Source: Pseudomonas akapageensis (GTDB taxonomy: Bacteria; Pseudomonadota; Gammaproteobacteria; Pseudomonadales; Pseudomonadaceae). Taken from it: a DNA stretch of 64,000 bases. The DNA lies in contig NZ_VXCP01000010.1 in the NCBI RefSeq assembly GCF_011355085.1, positions 49,047 to 113,046 of the forward strand, given 5' to 3'. The translations under genes were made by a program, and so were the position numbers. Shown piece after piece: positions 8,566 through 18,383 of this stretch (within the stretch, counting starts at the first letter, position 1; each line of letters starts with the position of its first letter). The notes below the pieces were generated by a model. That model was not told where the DNA came from, did not search any database, and saw only the letters and a list, made by a program, of their open reading frames with translations.

Positions 8566-10695
8566 TCACATCTCGAATTCAGACTGCAAGGCAGCGCGCA
8601 CACAATAAAGAACGCCTTCGGGCACCCGGCCTGCAAACTGCGCGGCAATGGCGGCAACCGCTGGCAACTCGCCTTCGCCATCGAGGAATGCATCCTGTAC
8701 TTCCCCCAGCAGATCCTCAGGGAGGTCGAGCGCTTGTTCCAGCGACAACTGCTGGCGGCCAATGGCCTCGGCCAACAGGCTGTAGACGTTTTTCTCGCTG
8801 CACTGCAATTGCCCGGCAATTTGAATCGGCGTCATGCCGGCGCGGGCCAGGCTGATCAACTCGTGGCGCAGGTCGGCCACCACCGGCGCTGCTTCGACAG
8901 CGCCGCCGAGTACTTGCAGGAACGCCTCGCCATAGCGCTCCAGCTTGCGTGCACCGACACCGCTGACCCGCGCCATTTCCGCCATGGAACCTGGCTGGCT
9001 GCGCAGCATCTCCAGCAGGGTCGAGTCCGGGAAGATGACGTACGGCGGTACCGCATGTTCCTCGGCAAGCTTGCGCCGCAGAGCGCGCAAGGCTTCCCAC
9101 TGCTCGCGCTCCTCGCCTCGCACCAATTGGCTGGCCGGGCTGCCGGAGCTGCTCTTGGCACTGGTCTGCGGTTTCAGATCGCGACGCAGCTCAAGGGTGA
9201 CTTCGCCGCGCAGCAGCGGCCTGCAGGTGTCGCTCAGGCGCAGGCCGCCGTAGCCTTCCAGATCGATGTCGACCAGGCCGCGCGCCACCAGTTGGCGGAA
9301 CAACGAACGCCACTCGGCTTCGCTGCGGGCCTTGCCGACGCCGAACACGGAGAGTTTTTCGTGACCGAAGTTGCGTACCTTTTCGTTGTCCTTGCCCAGC
9401 AGGACGTCAACCAGATGCCCGACACCATAGCGCTGACCGGTACGATAGATGGTCGACAGCGCCTGGCGCGCCGCTTCGGTGGCATCCCAGGTCTGCACGC
9501 CGTCAGTGCAATTGTCACAATGGCCGCAGGGTTGCGGCAGGTCTTCGTCGAAATAGCCGAGCAGGGACTGACGACGGCAGCGGGTTTCCTCGCACAGGGC
9601 CAACATGGCATCGAGCTTGTGTTGCTCGACCCGCTTGTGCCGCTCATCACCTTCGGAGTTCTGCAGCATCTGCTTGAGCATCACCATGTCCTGCAGGCCA
9701 TAGGCCATCCAGGCATCAGCCGGCAGGCCATCACGCCCCGCCCGCCCGGTTTCCTGGTAATAGGCTTCCAGCGATTTGGGCAGGTCCAGGTGAGCGACGA
9801 AACGCACGTTGGGCTTGTCGATACCCATGCCGAAGGCAATGGTCGCAACCATGATCAGGCCTTCTTCATTGAGAAAGCGCTTCTGGTTCGCAGCCCGGGT
9901 TTCGGCGGGCAGGCCGGCATGGTAAGGCAAGGCCGGAAACCCCTGTTCACAGAGGAAAGCGGCAACATCATCGACTTTCTTGCGCGACAGGCAGTAAACG
10001 ATGCCGGCATTGCTGCGCCGTTCGTTGAGAAACGCCAGCAATTGCTTGCGTGGCTGTTCCTTGGGCACGATGCGATAGAAGATATTCGGCCGGTCGAAAC
10101 TCGACAGGAAGCGTTCGGCGTCCTGCAGATGAAGCCGATTGACGATCTCTTCACGAGTGCGTTTGTCGGCGGTGGCGGTCAGGGCGATCCGCGGAACATT
10201 CGGAAACAGTTCGGCGAGCTGCCCTAGCTGCAGGTATTCGGGGCGGAAATCATGCCCCCATTGCGATACGCAGTGCGCTTCGTCGATGGCGAACAGGGCG
10301 ATATCCAGGCCCCGCAGGAAGTCCAGCATGCGCGGCTGCACCAGGCGCTCCGGTGCGAGGTAAAGCATCTTGACCTCGCCGTTACGAATCCTGATCGCCA
10401 GGGTGCGCTGCTGCTCGGCGCTCAGGGTGGAGTTCAATGCCGCTGCGGCGACACCCAGTTCTTCCAGGGTGGCGACCTGATCGTCCATCAAGGCGATCAA
10501 TGGCGAGACCACCACTGCCAGGCCCTCACGCAACAGCGCCGGCACCTGGAAACACAGGGACTTGCCGCCGCCGGTGGGCATCAGCACCAGGGCATCGCCA
10601 CCACTGGCCACACGTTCGATAATGGCACCCTGGCGGCCACGGAAACTGTCGTAGCCGAAGATGTCTTTAAGGACGCGTTGAGCCTGTTCGAGCAT
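8566..10695 (-). CDS. recQ: ATP-dependent DNA helicase RecQ
   Basis: This 709-residue protein is the RecQ helicase, a 3'-5' DNA unwinding enzyme of recombination and repair. The Q motif is near residue 20 (GYDSFRGRQ), Walker A is [11 protein letters not shown], Walker B is DEAH, and motif VI is [10 protein letters not shown]. The zinc-binding cysteines are in [10 protein letters not shown] and CGHCDNC, followed by the winged-helix RQC domain and an HRDC domain near residue 530-610. About 90 extra C-terminal residues resemble a helix-turn-helix tail. The ATG at 10695 is preceded by GGAG; an upstream ATG would add 65 unlikely residues. Confidence 0.96.
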   Translation of the reverse strand: MLEQAQRVLKDIFGYDSFRGRQGAIIERVASGGDALVLMPTGGGKSLCFQVPALLREGLAVVVSPLIALMDDQVATLEELGVAAAALNSTLSAEQQRTLAIRIRNGEVKMLYLAPERLVQPRMLDFLRGLDIALFAIDEAHCVSQWGHDFRPEYLQLGQLAELFPNVPRIALTATADKRTREEIVNRLHLQDAERFLSSFDRPNIFYRIVPKEQPRKQLLAFLNERRSNAGIVYCLSRKKVDDVAAFLCEQGFPALPYHAGLPAETRAANQKRFLNEEGLIMVATIAFGMGIDKPNVRFVAHLDLPKSLEAYYQETGRAGRDGLPADAWMAYGLQDMVMLKQMLQNSEGDERHKRVEQHKLDAMLALCEETRCRRQSLLGYFDEDLPQPCGHCDNCTDGVQTWDATEAARQALSTIYRTGQRYGVGHLVDVLLGKDNEKVRNFGHEKLSVFGVGKARSEAEWRSLFRQLVARGLVDIDLEGYGGLRLSDTCRPLLRGEVTLELRRDLKPQTSAKSSSGSPASQLVRGEEREQWEALRALRRKLAEEHAVPPYVIFPDSTLLEMLRSQPGSMAEMARVSGVGARKLERYGEAFLQVLGGAVEAAPVVADLRHELISLARAGMTPIQIAGQLQCSEKNVYSLLAEAIGRQQLSLEQALDLPEDLLGEVQDAFLDGEGELPAVAAIAAQFAGRVPEGVLYCVRAALQSEFEM

Positions 10696-10961
10696 AGAAA
10701 CTCCAAAAATCGCAGAACCATCCTTGCCACAGGCTGGATGAAAACTTCGCTCACCACACGAAAAAATGCGTAAGCGGTCTTTGCAAAGCCCTTGTCGATA
10801 CAGGGACTTGCAGCAAAGGCGCGGCATTATACCCGAGCGATCAACCGCGCAGGGCTTCGGCGACGGGCCGTCCTTGAGCGCATACTTCACCGCGCGGGTG
10901 GCGCACAGCCCTCAACAAGGCCTAGAATTCACTATCGAATATTCCCCAAGGTAGCCTTTTA

Positions 10962-11549
10962 ATGTCCTTCGCTGAGCAATTACACCGCCTGCAAGCCTTC
11001 CTCGACGCCGATGAGCTGCATGATGAGGCGCTGGACTATGTTGCCGCTCATGGCTACCTGACCGCCTTGTCGATCTGTTCCGAAGAGGTGCCGGAGCGTG
11101 AGTGGATCGACGCCCTGTTCGCCGAAGAGCCGCATTACGCCAATGATGCTCAACGCGAAGAGATCGAAGCCACCCTGATTCTGCTCAAGGCCCACATCGC
11201 CCGCCAATTGGCCAGCGATGAGGAGTTCGAGCTGCCGTGCGACCTGGATCTGGGTGAAGACCCGGACGACTCGGAGCTGCGCGGCTGGTGCATCGGTTTC
11301 ATGGAAGGGGTCTTCCTGCGCGAAGCGGCCTGGTTCGAAACTGCCGAGGACGAAGTCAGCGAAATGCTTCTGCCGATCATGGTCGGTTCGGGCCTGTTCG
11401 ACGAACAACCCGAGTTCGAGGACATCGCCAAGGATGCCAACCTGATGGACGACATGATCGTGCAGATCCCGGAAGCACTCACAGCCTTGTACCTGCTGTG
11501 CAATGCGCCCGACGAGAAGCCTGCGATACTCAAGCCTCGCCATCACTGA
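10962..11549 (+). CDS. YecA/UPF0149 family protein
   Basis: This 195-residue, strongly acidic protein belongs to the UPF0149 (YgfB/YecA) family. Typical family text includes a helical N-terminal region, the segment ELRGWCIGFMEGV near the middle and the LYLLCNA tail. E. coli YgfB-type and P. aeruginosa YgfB proteins have been tied to regulation, but the role of this paralogue is not known. It lacks the C-terminal SEC-C zinc motif. Its stop codon overlaps the start of the next gene (TGATG), so the two are likely translationally coupled. It is divergent from recQ. Confidence 0.87.
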   Translation: MSFAEQLHRLQAFLDADELHDEALDYVAAHGYLTALSICSEEVPEREWIDALFAEEPHYANDAQREEIEATLILLKAHIARQLASDEEFELPCDLDLGEDPDDSELRGWCIGFMEGVFLREAAWFETAEDEVSEMLLPIMVGSGLFDEQPEFEDIAKDANLMDDMIVQIPEALTALYLLCNAPDEKPAILKPRHH

Positions 11550-11971
11550 TGACTGCGCCGGTGGCGCCGCCAATGGCTGGCACGAATCGGCCCCGCCTGC
11601 TGCGCTACATCCTGCTGAGTATCGGCTGGATTAGCGTGGCATTCGGCGTGATCGGCATTTTCCTGCCAGTACTGCCGACAACGCCCTTCCTGCTCCTGGC
11701 TGCGGCCTGCTTCGCTCGAAGCTCGCCGCGGTTCTATCACTGGCTGGTCAGCCACCCGCGCCTGGGCCCATGGATCGTCCATTACCTTGACGGCCATGGC
11801 ATTCCGCTCAAGGGCAAGGTCTACGCCATTGTCCTGATGTGGCTGAGCATCGGCCTGTCCTGCTACCTGGTGCCACTGCCCTGGGCACGAGGGTTCATGC
11901 TGACCAGTGCGGTGCTGGTGACGATTTACATCCTGCGGCAGAAAACCTTGCGAAATACTCCCCACGACTGA
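11549..11971 (+). CDS. YbaN/DUF454 family inner membrane protein
   Basis: This 140-residue protein is a DUF454 (YbaN) family membrane protein. The hallmark FGVIGIFLPVLPTTPFLLLA segment is near residues 32-51, then FARSSPRFYHWLVSHPRLGPW, then two hydrophobic helices. No biochemical function is established for the family. The ATG at 11549 overlaps the upstream yecA stop by one base. The gene is followed at once by a palindromic repeat that can serve as a terminator. Confidence 0.88.
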   Translation: MTAPVAPPMAGTNRPRLLRYILLSIGWISVAFGVIGIFLPVLPTTPFLLLAAACFARSSPRFYHWLVSHPRLGPWIVHYLDGHGIPLKGKVYAIVLMWLSIGLSCYLVPLPWARGFMLTSAVLVTIYILRQKTLRNTPHD

Positions 11972-11972
11972 T

Positions 11973-12001
11973 CTCGTTCCCACGCTCTGCGTGGGAACGA
12001 G
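11973..12001. terminator. Bidirectional hairpin repeat between ybaN-like gene and adhesin gene
   Basis: A perfect 13-bp inverted repeat, CTCGTTCCCACGC and GCGTGGGAACGAG, with a three-base loop lies between two convergent genes. The same GTTCCCACGC/GCGTGGGAAC palindrome is widespread in pseudomonads. There is no long T run, so it may act as a transcript barrier or RNA stabiliser rather than a classic terminator. Confidence 0.6.
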
Positions 12002-12017
12002 GATCACAATCTGGTAT

Positions 12018-15000
12018 TCAAACCGTATCCACCTTCAACGAATGATCGTTGAGCATGCCATTGATGATGGTTGCAGTATCAGCCCCCGACGCCACGATGC
12101 CCCCCGCACCGGCCGTCACGCCATAGTGAGCCGCCAGGTCGATCCCGGCCAGGTCGATCGTCTGGTTCGGGCTCGCCCCCGCCACCGCACTGACTTCGAT
12201 GGTCGAGATCACCTCGGAGCCGGTGACCGTGACCTTGAAGTGCAGGTAATCATCCAGCGAGGCCGATGTCGCGTTTTCGCCCTGGAGCAGTTGCGACAGG
12301 TCCAGTTTGTCAGTACCGGGAGTGAAGTCGTTCACCCGATCATGGCCGCTGTTGCCTTGTTGCCACTGGAAGACGTCGCTGCCCGCACCGCCGGTCAGGG
12401 TGTTGTCGCCCAGGCCGCCGATCAGCAAGTCGTCACCGCCCCCTCCGTTGAGCATGTCATTGCCCAGGCCCCCGTAGATGACATTGTTGTGATCATCGCC
12501 GGTCAGGGTGTCGTTGAAGTTGGAACCGATCAGATTCTCGATCGATAGCAGCGTATCGAGCCCTGCGCCAACGGTGTTCTGCTGTCCGGTCAGGGCCAGG
12601 TTGACGGTCACGGGGGCATCGGCACTGGCATAACTGGCGGTATCGTTTCCATCACCGCCATCAAGCAAGTCGTTGCCTGCCCCGCCGATCAGAAGATCAT
12701 TGCCGCCACCACCATGAAGCTGGTCATTGCCGACGCCGCCGCTGAGCACATCATTGCCCTCGCCGGCGTTGAGGATGTCGTCGCCATCACCGGCCAGCAA
12801 GGTGTCGGCAGTCGCCGTGCCCGTCAGTGTGTGACTGTCCTGATAGCTGATGGTGATATCGCCCACCGCACTGCCATTGTGGCCATCGCTGACCGTGTAG
12901 GTGCCATGGGCATCCGGCGTGGTGTCCGCCCCGGCGTAGTTGACCTTCATGGTCAGCAGGTAGGTTTCGGGATTGTCGCTCAGCGGACCGCCATTGGGCT
13001 CGTTGACCAGGTGAATGGTGTAGTGACCGGTTTCCTGGGCGACAAAGCTCGAACCGCTGTCGATCACCTGATAACTGCCATCGCCGAGCTTCCAGGTCAT
13101 GGAGATATCGGTGCCCCGGTTATGGCTCAGTTGCAGGCTTTCGCCCTTGACCAGGTCAACCGTGATGTAGTCCTGGGCATTGGCAGCCCCCACCTGGCCG
13201 AGGTAACCACTGATCAGCAGAGCCGCAGCCATGGAGCCCGCTGCGCCCTTGAAGTCGCTGCGATCGAGCTCCTTGTACAGATTGCTGCTGCCGCTGCCAT
13301 GACCGTTGAAACTGACGATCGGTGTGTTGTTGCCCACCGAGAATCCCGCCCCTTTGACGCCCCAGCCGGTCTGGACCGTCGCCGCAGAGGTGCTCAGCGG
13401 ATCACCATTGGCATCGCTGTCATTGGCCAGCAACGCCTCGGCCGGAACGGTAACGCTCGTCCCGAAGATATTGGTGATGATATGGTCGGCCCCTGCCACC
13501 GGAGCGGCATTGGTGTTGGCCTTGATGACCAGTTGCGCGCTGTCCAGGTCACCATCGTTATCGCTGACGACAAAGCCGATGGTTTCCTTGAGCGGGGCGC
13601 CTGAGTCCTTGGGCGGGGTGTAGGTGAATTCCCCGGTATCCATGTCCACCAACAGGTTGCCGCCGCTGCTGCTCTTGATATTGAGACTGTTGGTCTGCGT
13701 GTCGAAGATTCCTTTGTCTACCCCGCCGCTGACCGAATACGAACCCATATTGCCGGCGCCCTTGGGGTCGTAGATGTAAGTCGTGCCATCGACAACCAGT
13801 GACTTGATGAACCCGCCGTCGGCACCGAAGGTACCGCCGCTCATCAGAGTGCCGGTGATCGGCGCGCCCTGCACGGTGCCGGACAGCACCTGTCCGAGGG
13901 CGCCGAGATCCGTCACGACCACGGCATCGGTATCGGTATGGGTGACGCCATCGTACGCCAGAGGGTCGAGGTTGCTGCTGTTGACGCCGTCGCCGAGCCC
14001 GACTGCGTAAGCCTTGATGTCGTTGGCATCGAGGAATTGCTTCCAGTCGGCTTCATCCGAGTTGCCGATGGCCATGCCTCCGGTTGGATTACCGTCGGAG
14101 AAGAAGTAGCCGATATTTTGCGCGCCGGCGATCTTGCCTGCCGTATCGAACGCCGCCTTGCTGGCCAGAACGGCGGCATCGTAGTTGGTAATGCCACCGG
14201 GGCTGAGGCCGTCGACGATGGTCTTGGCCTGGGCCACTGTGACCCACTGGGAGGCTTCATCGGTTGCAGAGCCGCTGAACGTGACGATCTGCACTCGCAC
14301 ATCGCCCAGATTATCGTACTTGTCCAGCAAGGCATTGATGGCCGCCTTGGCAAAGTCCAGCCGAGACTGATGCCCCTGGCCGGAATCACCCGCCATGCTG
14401 CTCGACACATCGATGATCAACAGCAAGTTGGAATCCATGTGCCCCGGCGTCACCGTGCGCTCACCGCCCACAGCTTTGGGCACGTCATCGACAATGTTCA
14501 CGACAATCGTGCTGGTCACCGAATTGCCAAGGGCGTCAGTGGCCTTGTAGGTGAACGACTCGTGGAGAATGTTCGGGCCGTCGTTGGGACTGCCCGGGGT
14601 TTTCGGGGCCGAGGTCAGGGTATAGGTGTAACTGCCGTTGCCGTTGAGTTCGATTTGCCCGTAGTTGCCGACTGCACTGCCCACCAGGGTATAGGTCACC
14701 GCGCCGGACGCTCCGGATACCGAACCCACCAGCGTTCCGGTAGAGGTTTCGCTGCCGGCTACAGTCCCCGCGGCCAGGTCCAGGGCATTTTCGAACACAG
14801 TGACATCGTGATCGACGCTGGCCGTGAGGCAACTGTTCTGGACGTTGATGGTAATGGTGGTCGTGCTTTCATCACCATCGGCATCGCGGATGGTGTAGGT
14901 GAACACATCCTGTGCTCCCTGGGCTCCGACCGAGTCCGGGTTGGCGTGATAAGTGGCGTAGCCCTGCGCATCCAGGGTCAGGGTGCCGTAGACGCCCTGG

Positions 15001-17816
15001 ATAGCAGTGCCCAAGCCGTCATGCACTGGGGTCGAGGTGCTGCCGCCGGCGCGCACTCCGACCACCACGCTGCAACCGGGCTGGTCGGCGCCGAGGGTGT
15101 CGTTGCCCAGCACGTTACCGCTGCCGGTCTTGCCCTCCTCCACCCAGCCCAGGTCGGCGCCAGCCTTGGGCAGATCGTCGACGATATTGACGTCGATGGT
15201 GCCGCTGGCCGAACTGCCGTCGGTGTCGGTGGCCGTGACGGCAATGTGTTCCTGCAGCTCGTTGGCACCCTGGCCATTGGGGTGCATCTCGTTGTCGAGC
15301 AGGGTGTAGCTGTAGCTGACCACGCCGGTGCTGGCGTTGTAGCCGGTCACGGTCAGGGTATTGCCCAGGGCCGTGGTAATCGTTTGAGGGAAGGCTGCGA
15401 CCACACCGCCGGCAATGATGCTGATGCCGCCCACGGTCAGGGTTTGCAGGCCGTCGGGGGCGCTAACGGTGAAGGTGCCGGACTGGGTCAGGGCAGCAGG
15501 GTCCGGATGGCTGCCGTCACTGAGATTCTGCTCATGGACCGTCAGCTCACCGCATTCGACGTTGAGGCCTTTGAGGATGACCGGGTCGTCCTGGTACTGG
15601 ACGTTGACGGTGATGGTGGTGGTGCTTTCATCACCATCGGCATCACGGATGGTGTAGGTGAACACATCCTTGCCACCGCAAGTCGGGATGCCACTGGCGT
15701 TCGCGGTGTAACTGGCAAAGCCCTGGGCATCCAGGGTCAGGGTGCCGTAGACGCCCTGGATAGCAGTGCCCAGGCCGTCATGCACCGGGGTGGAGGTGCT
15801 GCTGCCGGCACGCACGCCGACCACCACCTGGCAGCCGGGCTGGTCGGCGCCAATGGTGTCGTTGTCCAGCACGTTGCCGCTGCCGGTCCTGCCCTCTTCC
15901 ACCCAGCCCGTGTCGGCGTAAGCCTTGGGCAGGTCGTCGACGATATTGACGTCGATGGTGCCGCTGGCCGAACTGCCGTCGGTGTCGGTGGCCGTGACGG
16001 CAATGTGTTCCTGCAGCTCATTGGCACCCTGGCCATTGGGGTGCATTTCGTTGTCGAGCAGGGTGTAGCTGTAGCTGACCACGCCGGTGCTGGCGTTGTA
16101 GCCGGTCACGGTCAGGGTGTTGCCCAGGGCGGTGGTAATGGTTTGAGGGAAGCCCGCGACCACACCGCCGGCAATGATGCTGATGCCGCCCACGGTCAGG
16201 GTTTGCAACCCATCGGCAGCGGTCACGGTGAAGGTGCCGGACTGGGTCAGGGCGGCAGTGTCCGGATGGCTGCCGTCACTGAGATTCTGCTCATGGACCG
16301 TCAGCTCACCGCATTCGACGTTGAGGCCCTTGAGGATGACCGGGTCGTCCTGGTACTGGACGTTGACGGTGATGGTGGTGGTGCTTTCATCACCATCGGC
16401 ATCGCGGATGGTGTAGGTGAACACATCCTTGCCACCGGAAATCGGGATGCCACTGGCATTGGCCTGGTAGGTGGCATTGCCCTGGGCGTCCAGGGTCAGG
16501 GTGCCGTAGGCGCCATGAATTTCGGCATCCAGCCCGCCATGGGCGGCGGTCGAAGTGTTGCCGCCGGCGCGCACGCCGACCACCACTTGGCTGCCGGGCT
16601 TGTCGGCGCCGACTGTGTCGTTGCCCAGCACGTTGCCGCTGATGAACTTGCCCTCGCCCATCGAGGCTTCATCGCCACGGGCCTCGGGCAGGTCGTCGAC
16701 GATATTGACGTCAATGGTGCCGCTGGCCGAACTGCCGTCGGTGTCGGTGGCCGTGACGGTAATGTGTTCCTGCAGCGTATTGGCGCCATTGGCGTTCGGG
16801 TGCGTTTCGTTGTCGAGCAGGGTGTAGCTGTAGCTGACTACACCGGTGCTGGCGTTGTAGCCGGTCACGGTCAGGGTGTTGCCCAGGGCGGTGGTAATGG
16901 TTTGAGGGAAGCCCGCGACCACGCCGCCGGCAATGATGCTGATGCCGCCGACGGTCAGGGTTTGCAGGCCGTCGAGGGCGGTCACGGTGAAGGTGCCGGA
17001 CCGGGTCAGGGCGGCAGTGTTCGGATGACTGCCATCGCTGAGGTTTTGCTCGTATACGGTCAGCTCACCACCGGCCACCGACAGGCCATCGATGGTCACG
17101 GGATTATCGACGTCCGGATCGGTCGGCGGAACGACTTCGGGTGGAACGACTTCGGGTGGAACGACTTCTGGTGGAACGACTTGTGGTGGAATCACTTCTG
17201 GTGGAACCACTGCCAGTGGTGGCGTTACTGCCGGTGGAACCACTTCGGGTGGAGCTACTGCCGGTGGAGCTATGACCGGCGGAGCCTGTTCGCTCGAATT
17301 GTTGGCATTGCTGCCACCGACCCACAGGTCTGGAGTTTCGGGAACGCCATTGAAGCCGGCCGTCGGGAAGCCAATGACAGGATCCACGTGCCCGCCAACC
17401 TCACTCAGCATGACAAAGCCATGCCCGCCACCTCCGCTGCCCGCCCCACCGCTTGCGGGCCCTGCCGCCGTCGCTTCGGCATCCTGGGACGGGTCACCGC
17501 CCGCGGCAATGGCTGCTTGAAGTTGCTCGACATCCGTCAGTTGAGCCTGGCTGGGAGGTACGGCATCCGCCGTCTCGACATGGGGGGCATTGTCATTGGC
17601 GAGGGCTTCGGGCGTCAGATGCAGACTGCTGCCACGCCCAAGGGTCAGCTCCTTGCCATTTTCCAGATGCACTGCGACGGCGCCGGCCGCACCCGTTTCC
17701 AGCTGCTCGCCGGCAAACAATCGGTCGCCTTCGATCAGCAGCCGGCGACTACCGTCACTGGCCACCGCAAACACCAGGCCGATCACTTTGCTGACCACAC
17801 CGACTAACTGAGCCAT
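12018..17816 (-). CDS. LapA-type RTX adhesin with retention module and LapG-type cleavage motif
   Basis: This 1932-residue protein is a giant adhesin for type I secretion. Residues 1-80 match the LapA retention module, which keeps the protein in the outer-membrane pore. A TAAG motif at 116-119 fits the LapG protease site. Residues 178-234 are a proline-rich linker of VVPPE-like units. Three repeats of 253 residues follow (about 240-990), then a cadherin-like domain, a von Willebrand A domain with the metal motif DVSSS (about 1128-1310), RTX nonapeptides such as GGAGNDLLDGGDGND (about 1670-1820) and a C-terminal secretion signal. The ATG at 17816 has GGAG eight bases upstream. It faces its likely secretion genes. 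It is shorter than LapA or MapA. Confidence 0.93.
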   Translation of the reverse strand: MAQLVGVVSKVIGLVFAVASDGSRRLLIEGDRLFAGEQLETGAAGAVAVHLENGKELTLGRGSSLHLTPEALANDNAPHVETADAVPPSQAQLTDVEQLQAAIAAGGDPSQDAEATAAGPASGGAGSGGGGHGFVMLSEVGGHVDPVIGFPTAGFNGVPETPDLWVGGSNANNSSEQAPPVIAPPAVAPPEVVPPAVTPPLAVVPPEVIPPQVVPPEVVPPEVVPPEVVPPTDPDVDNPVTIDGLSVAGGELTVYEQNLSDGSHPNTAALTRSGTFTVTALDGLQTLTVGGISIIAGGVVAGFPQTITTALGNTLTVTGYNASTGVVSYSYTLLDNETHPNANGANTLQEHITVTATDTDGSSASGTIDVNIVDDLPEARGDEASMGEGKFISGNVLGNDTVGADKPGSQVVVGVRAGGNTSTAAHGGLDAEIHGAYGTLTLDAQGNATYQANASGIPISGGKDVFTYTIRDADGDESTTTITVNVQYQDDPVILKGLNVECGELTVHEQNLSDGSHPDTAALTQSGTFTVTAADGLQTLTVGGISIIAGGVVAGFPQTITTALGNTLTVTGYNASTGVVSYSYTLLDNEMHPNGQGANELQEHIAVTATDTDGSSASGTIDVNIVDDLPKAYADTGWVEEGRTGSGNVLDNDTIGADQPGCQVVVGVRAGSSTSTPVHDGLGTAIQGVYGTLTLDAQGFASYTANASGIPTCGGKDVFTYTIRDADGDESTTTITVNVQYQDDPVILKGLNVECGELTVHEQNLSDGSHPDPAALTQSGTFTVSAPDGLQTLTVGGISIIAGGVVAAFPQTITTALGNTLTVTGYNASTGVVSYSYTLLDNEMHPNGQGANELQEHIAVTATDTDGSSASGTIDVNIVDDLPKAGADLGWVEEGKTGSGNVLGNDTLGADQPGCSVVVGVRAGGSTSTPVHDGLGTAIQGVYGTLTLDAQGYATYHANPDSVGAQGAQDVFTYTIRDADGDESTTTITINVQNSCLTASVDHDVTVFENALDLAAGTVAGSETSTGTLVGSVSGASGAVTYTLVGSAVGNYGQIELNGNGSYTYTLTSAPKTPGSPNDGPNILHESFTYKATDALGNSVTSTIVVNIVDDVPKAVGGERTVTPGHMDSNLLLIIDVSSSMAGDSGQGHQSRLDFAKAAINALLDKYDNLGDVRVQIVTFSGSATDEASQWVTVAQAKTIVDGLSPGGITNYDAAVLASKAAFDTAGKIAGAQNIGYFFSDGNPTGGMAIGNSDEADWKQFLDANDIKAYAVGLGDGVNSSNLDPLAYDGVTHTDTDAVVVTDLGALGQVLSGTVQGAPITGTLMSGGTFGADGGFIKSLVVDGTTYIYDPKGAGNMGSYSVSGGVDKGIFDTQTNSLNIKSSSGGNLLVDMDTGEFTYTPPKDSGAPLKETIGFVVSDNDGDLDSAQLVIKANTNAAPVAGADHIITNIFGTSVTVPAEALLANDSDANGDPLSTSAATVQTGWGVKGAGFSVGNNTPIVSFNGHGSGSSNLYKELDRSDFKGAAGSMAAALLISGYLGQVGAANAQDYITVDLVKGESLQLSHNRGTDISMTWKLGDGSYQVIDSGSSFVAQETGHYTIHLVNEPNGGPLSDNPETYLLTMKVNYAGADTTPDAHGTYTVSDGHNGSAVGDITISYQDSHTLTGTATADTLLAGDGDDILNAGEGNDVLSGGVGNDQLHGGGGNDLLIGGAGNDLLDGGDGNDTASYASADAPVTVNLALTGQQNTVGAGLDTLLSIENLIGSNFNDTLTGDDHNNVIYGGLGNDMLNGGGGDDLLIGGLGDNTLTGGAGSDVFQWQQGNSGHDRVNDFTPGTDKLDLSQLLQGENATSASLDDYLHFKVTVTGSEVISTIEVSAVAGASPNQTIDLAGIDLAAHYGVTAGAGGIVASGADTATIINGMLNDHSLKVDTV
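14850..17100 (-). repeat. Three tandem 759-bp repeats in the adhesin gene
   Basis: Three in-frame copies of a unit of about 759 bp (253 residues) lie end to end. The sequence TGAGGATGAC recurs at 15572 and 16331, exactly 759 bases apart. Copies two and three are nearly identical over long stretches; the first (at the high-coordinate end) has drifted more. Each unit encodes two Ig-like parts joined by an NIVDDLP motif. Confidence 0.88.
17125..17282 (-). repeat. 15-bp minisatellite coding the proline-rich linker
   Basis: About ten degenerate copies of a 15-base unit (plus-strand form GGTGGAACGACTTCG) encode VVPPE-like pentapeptides of the adhesin. Because the unit is a multiple of three, gain or loss of copies would keep the reading frame and only change linker length. 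Confidence 0.85.
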
Positions 17817-18383
17817 GCGCATTTCTCCACTGCCGATCAAGCGTCCGGTTCTTGCAGAGAAAGCGACCTTGGCACTGCAGGGAGGTCTGGCTGAATACAG
17901 CTGAACAAGCGCCTTCACCGAGAGTGAATGTGCACCTTGCAGCGATTCTTGCCCTACCTGAATCTGGTGGCTTCTTTTTTTCGGGACAAACTTCAATCAA
18001 ATCAATTCAATCCCGATCGATAGCCTTCCAGTGAAATCACGACAGGGTTTGCGGCGCTTAAGTGCCAATTTTTTGTCGCCACAAACCCCGCCACTCCATC
18101 CCCATTGCCACTGCTCCGCCCTATGCTGCAAAAAAAAATTGAACTTTCCTTCAACCCGCGAAAGCCCCATGGAGCTTCCCGATTCGGGCTGTATGAAGAG
18201 AACAATGTCTTGGATTTCGTGGACCGCATAAGTTTTTTTTCGCATAGCCATTATGAAAAATTCTTCTTAGCTCGCGCTTAGGATGTTCTTAGCTCTGTTG
18301 TTACAAGCCTGAAACGGTTTGACAGTTTTTTCGTCACTTTTTTGACGAAATCAGCGCACCATAAGAATCAGGGAGATGTCCAA
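17817..18383. other. 567-bp divergent intergenic region between adhesin and secretion operon
   Basis: No convincing gene is present; the short open frames lack ribosome sites and family features. The region is clearly AT-richer than its surroundings, with several A or T runs (for example 18127-18140 and 18231-18240). It must hold the promoters of both the adhesin gene and the secretion operon. The FleQ-like palindrome near 18330 is listed separately. Confidence 0.7.
18330..18349. promoter_or_regulatory. Candidate FleQ box upstream of the type I secretion operon
   Basis: The palindrome TTCGTCA-N6-TGACGAA contains GTCACTTTTTTGAC at 18333-18346. This fits the outer bases of the FleQ box recalled from P. 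aeruginosa (GTCaNTAAAtTGAC), with TTT in place of AAA. A perfect TTGACA hexamer lies just upstream at 18319-18324, but I see no good -10 at the normal distance. FleQ controls adhesin genes in response to cyclic di-GMP. Confidence 0.5.

Noticed and set aside
11973..12001. The GTTCCCACGC palindrome considered as an insertion sequence end
   Set aside because: No transposase or second end is nearby; the motif is a widespread small palindrome of pseudomonads lying between convergent genes.
17125..17282. Short direct repeats that could suggest a CRISPR array
   Set aside because: Units are 15 bases, contiguous, without spacers, and lie in frame inside the adhesin gene; no cas genes are present.
13938..17807. 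A very long open frame on the plus strand opposite the adhesin gene
   Set aside because: It mirrors the adhesin repeats, has no ribosome site or known domain, and exists because the GC-rich, repeat-bearing coding strand lacks stops on the other strand.
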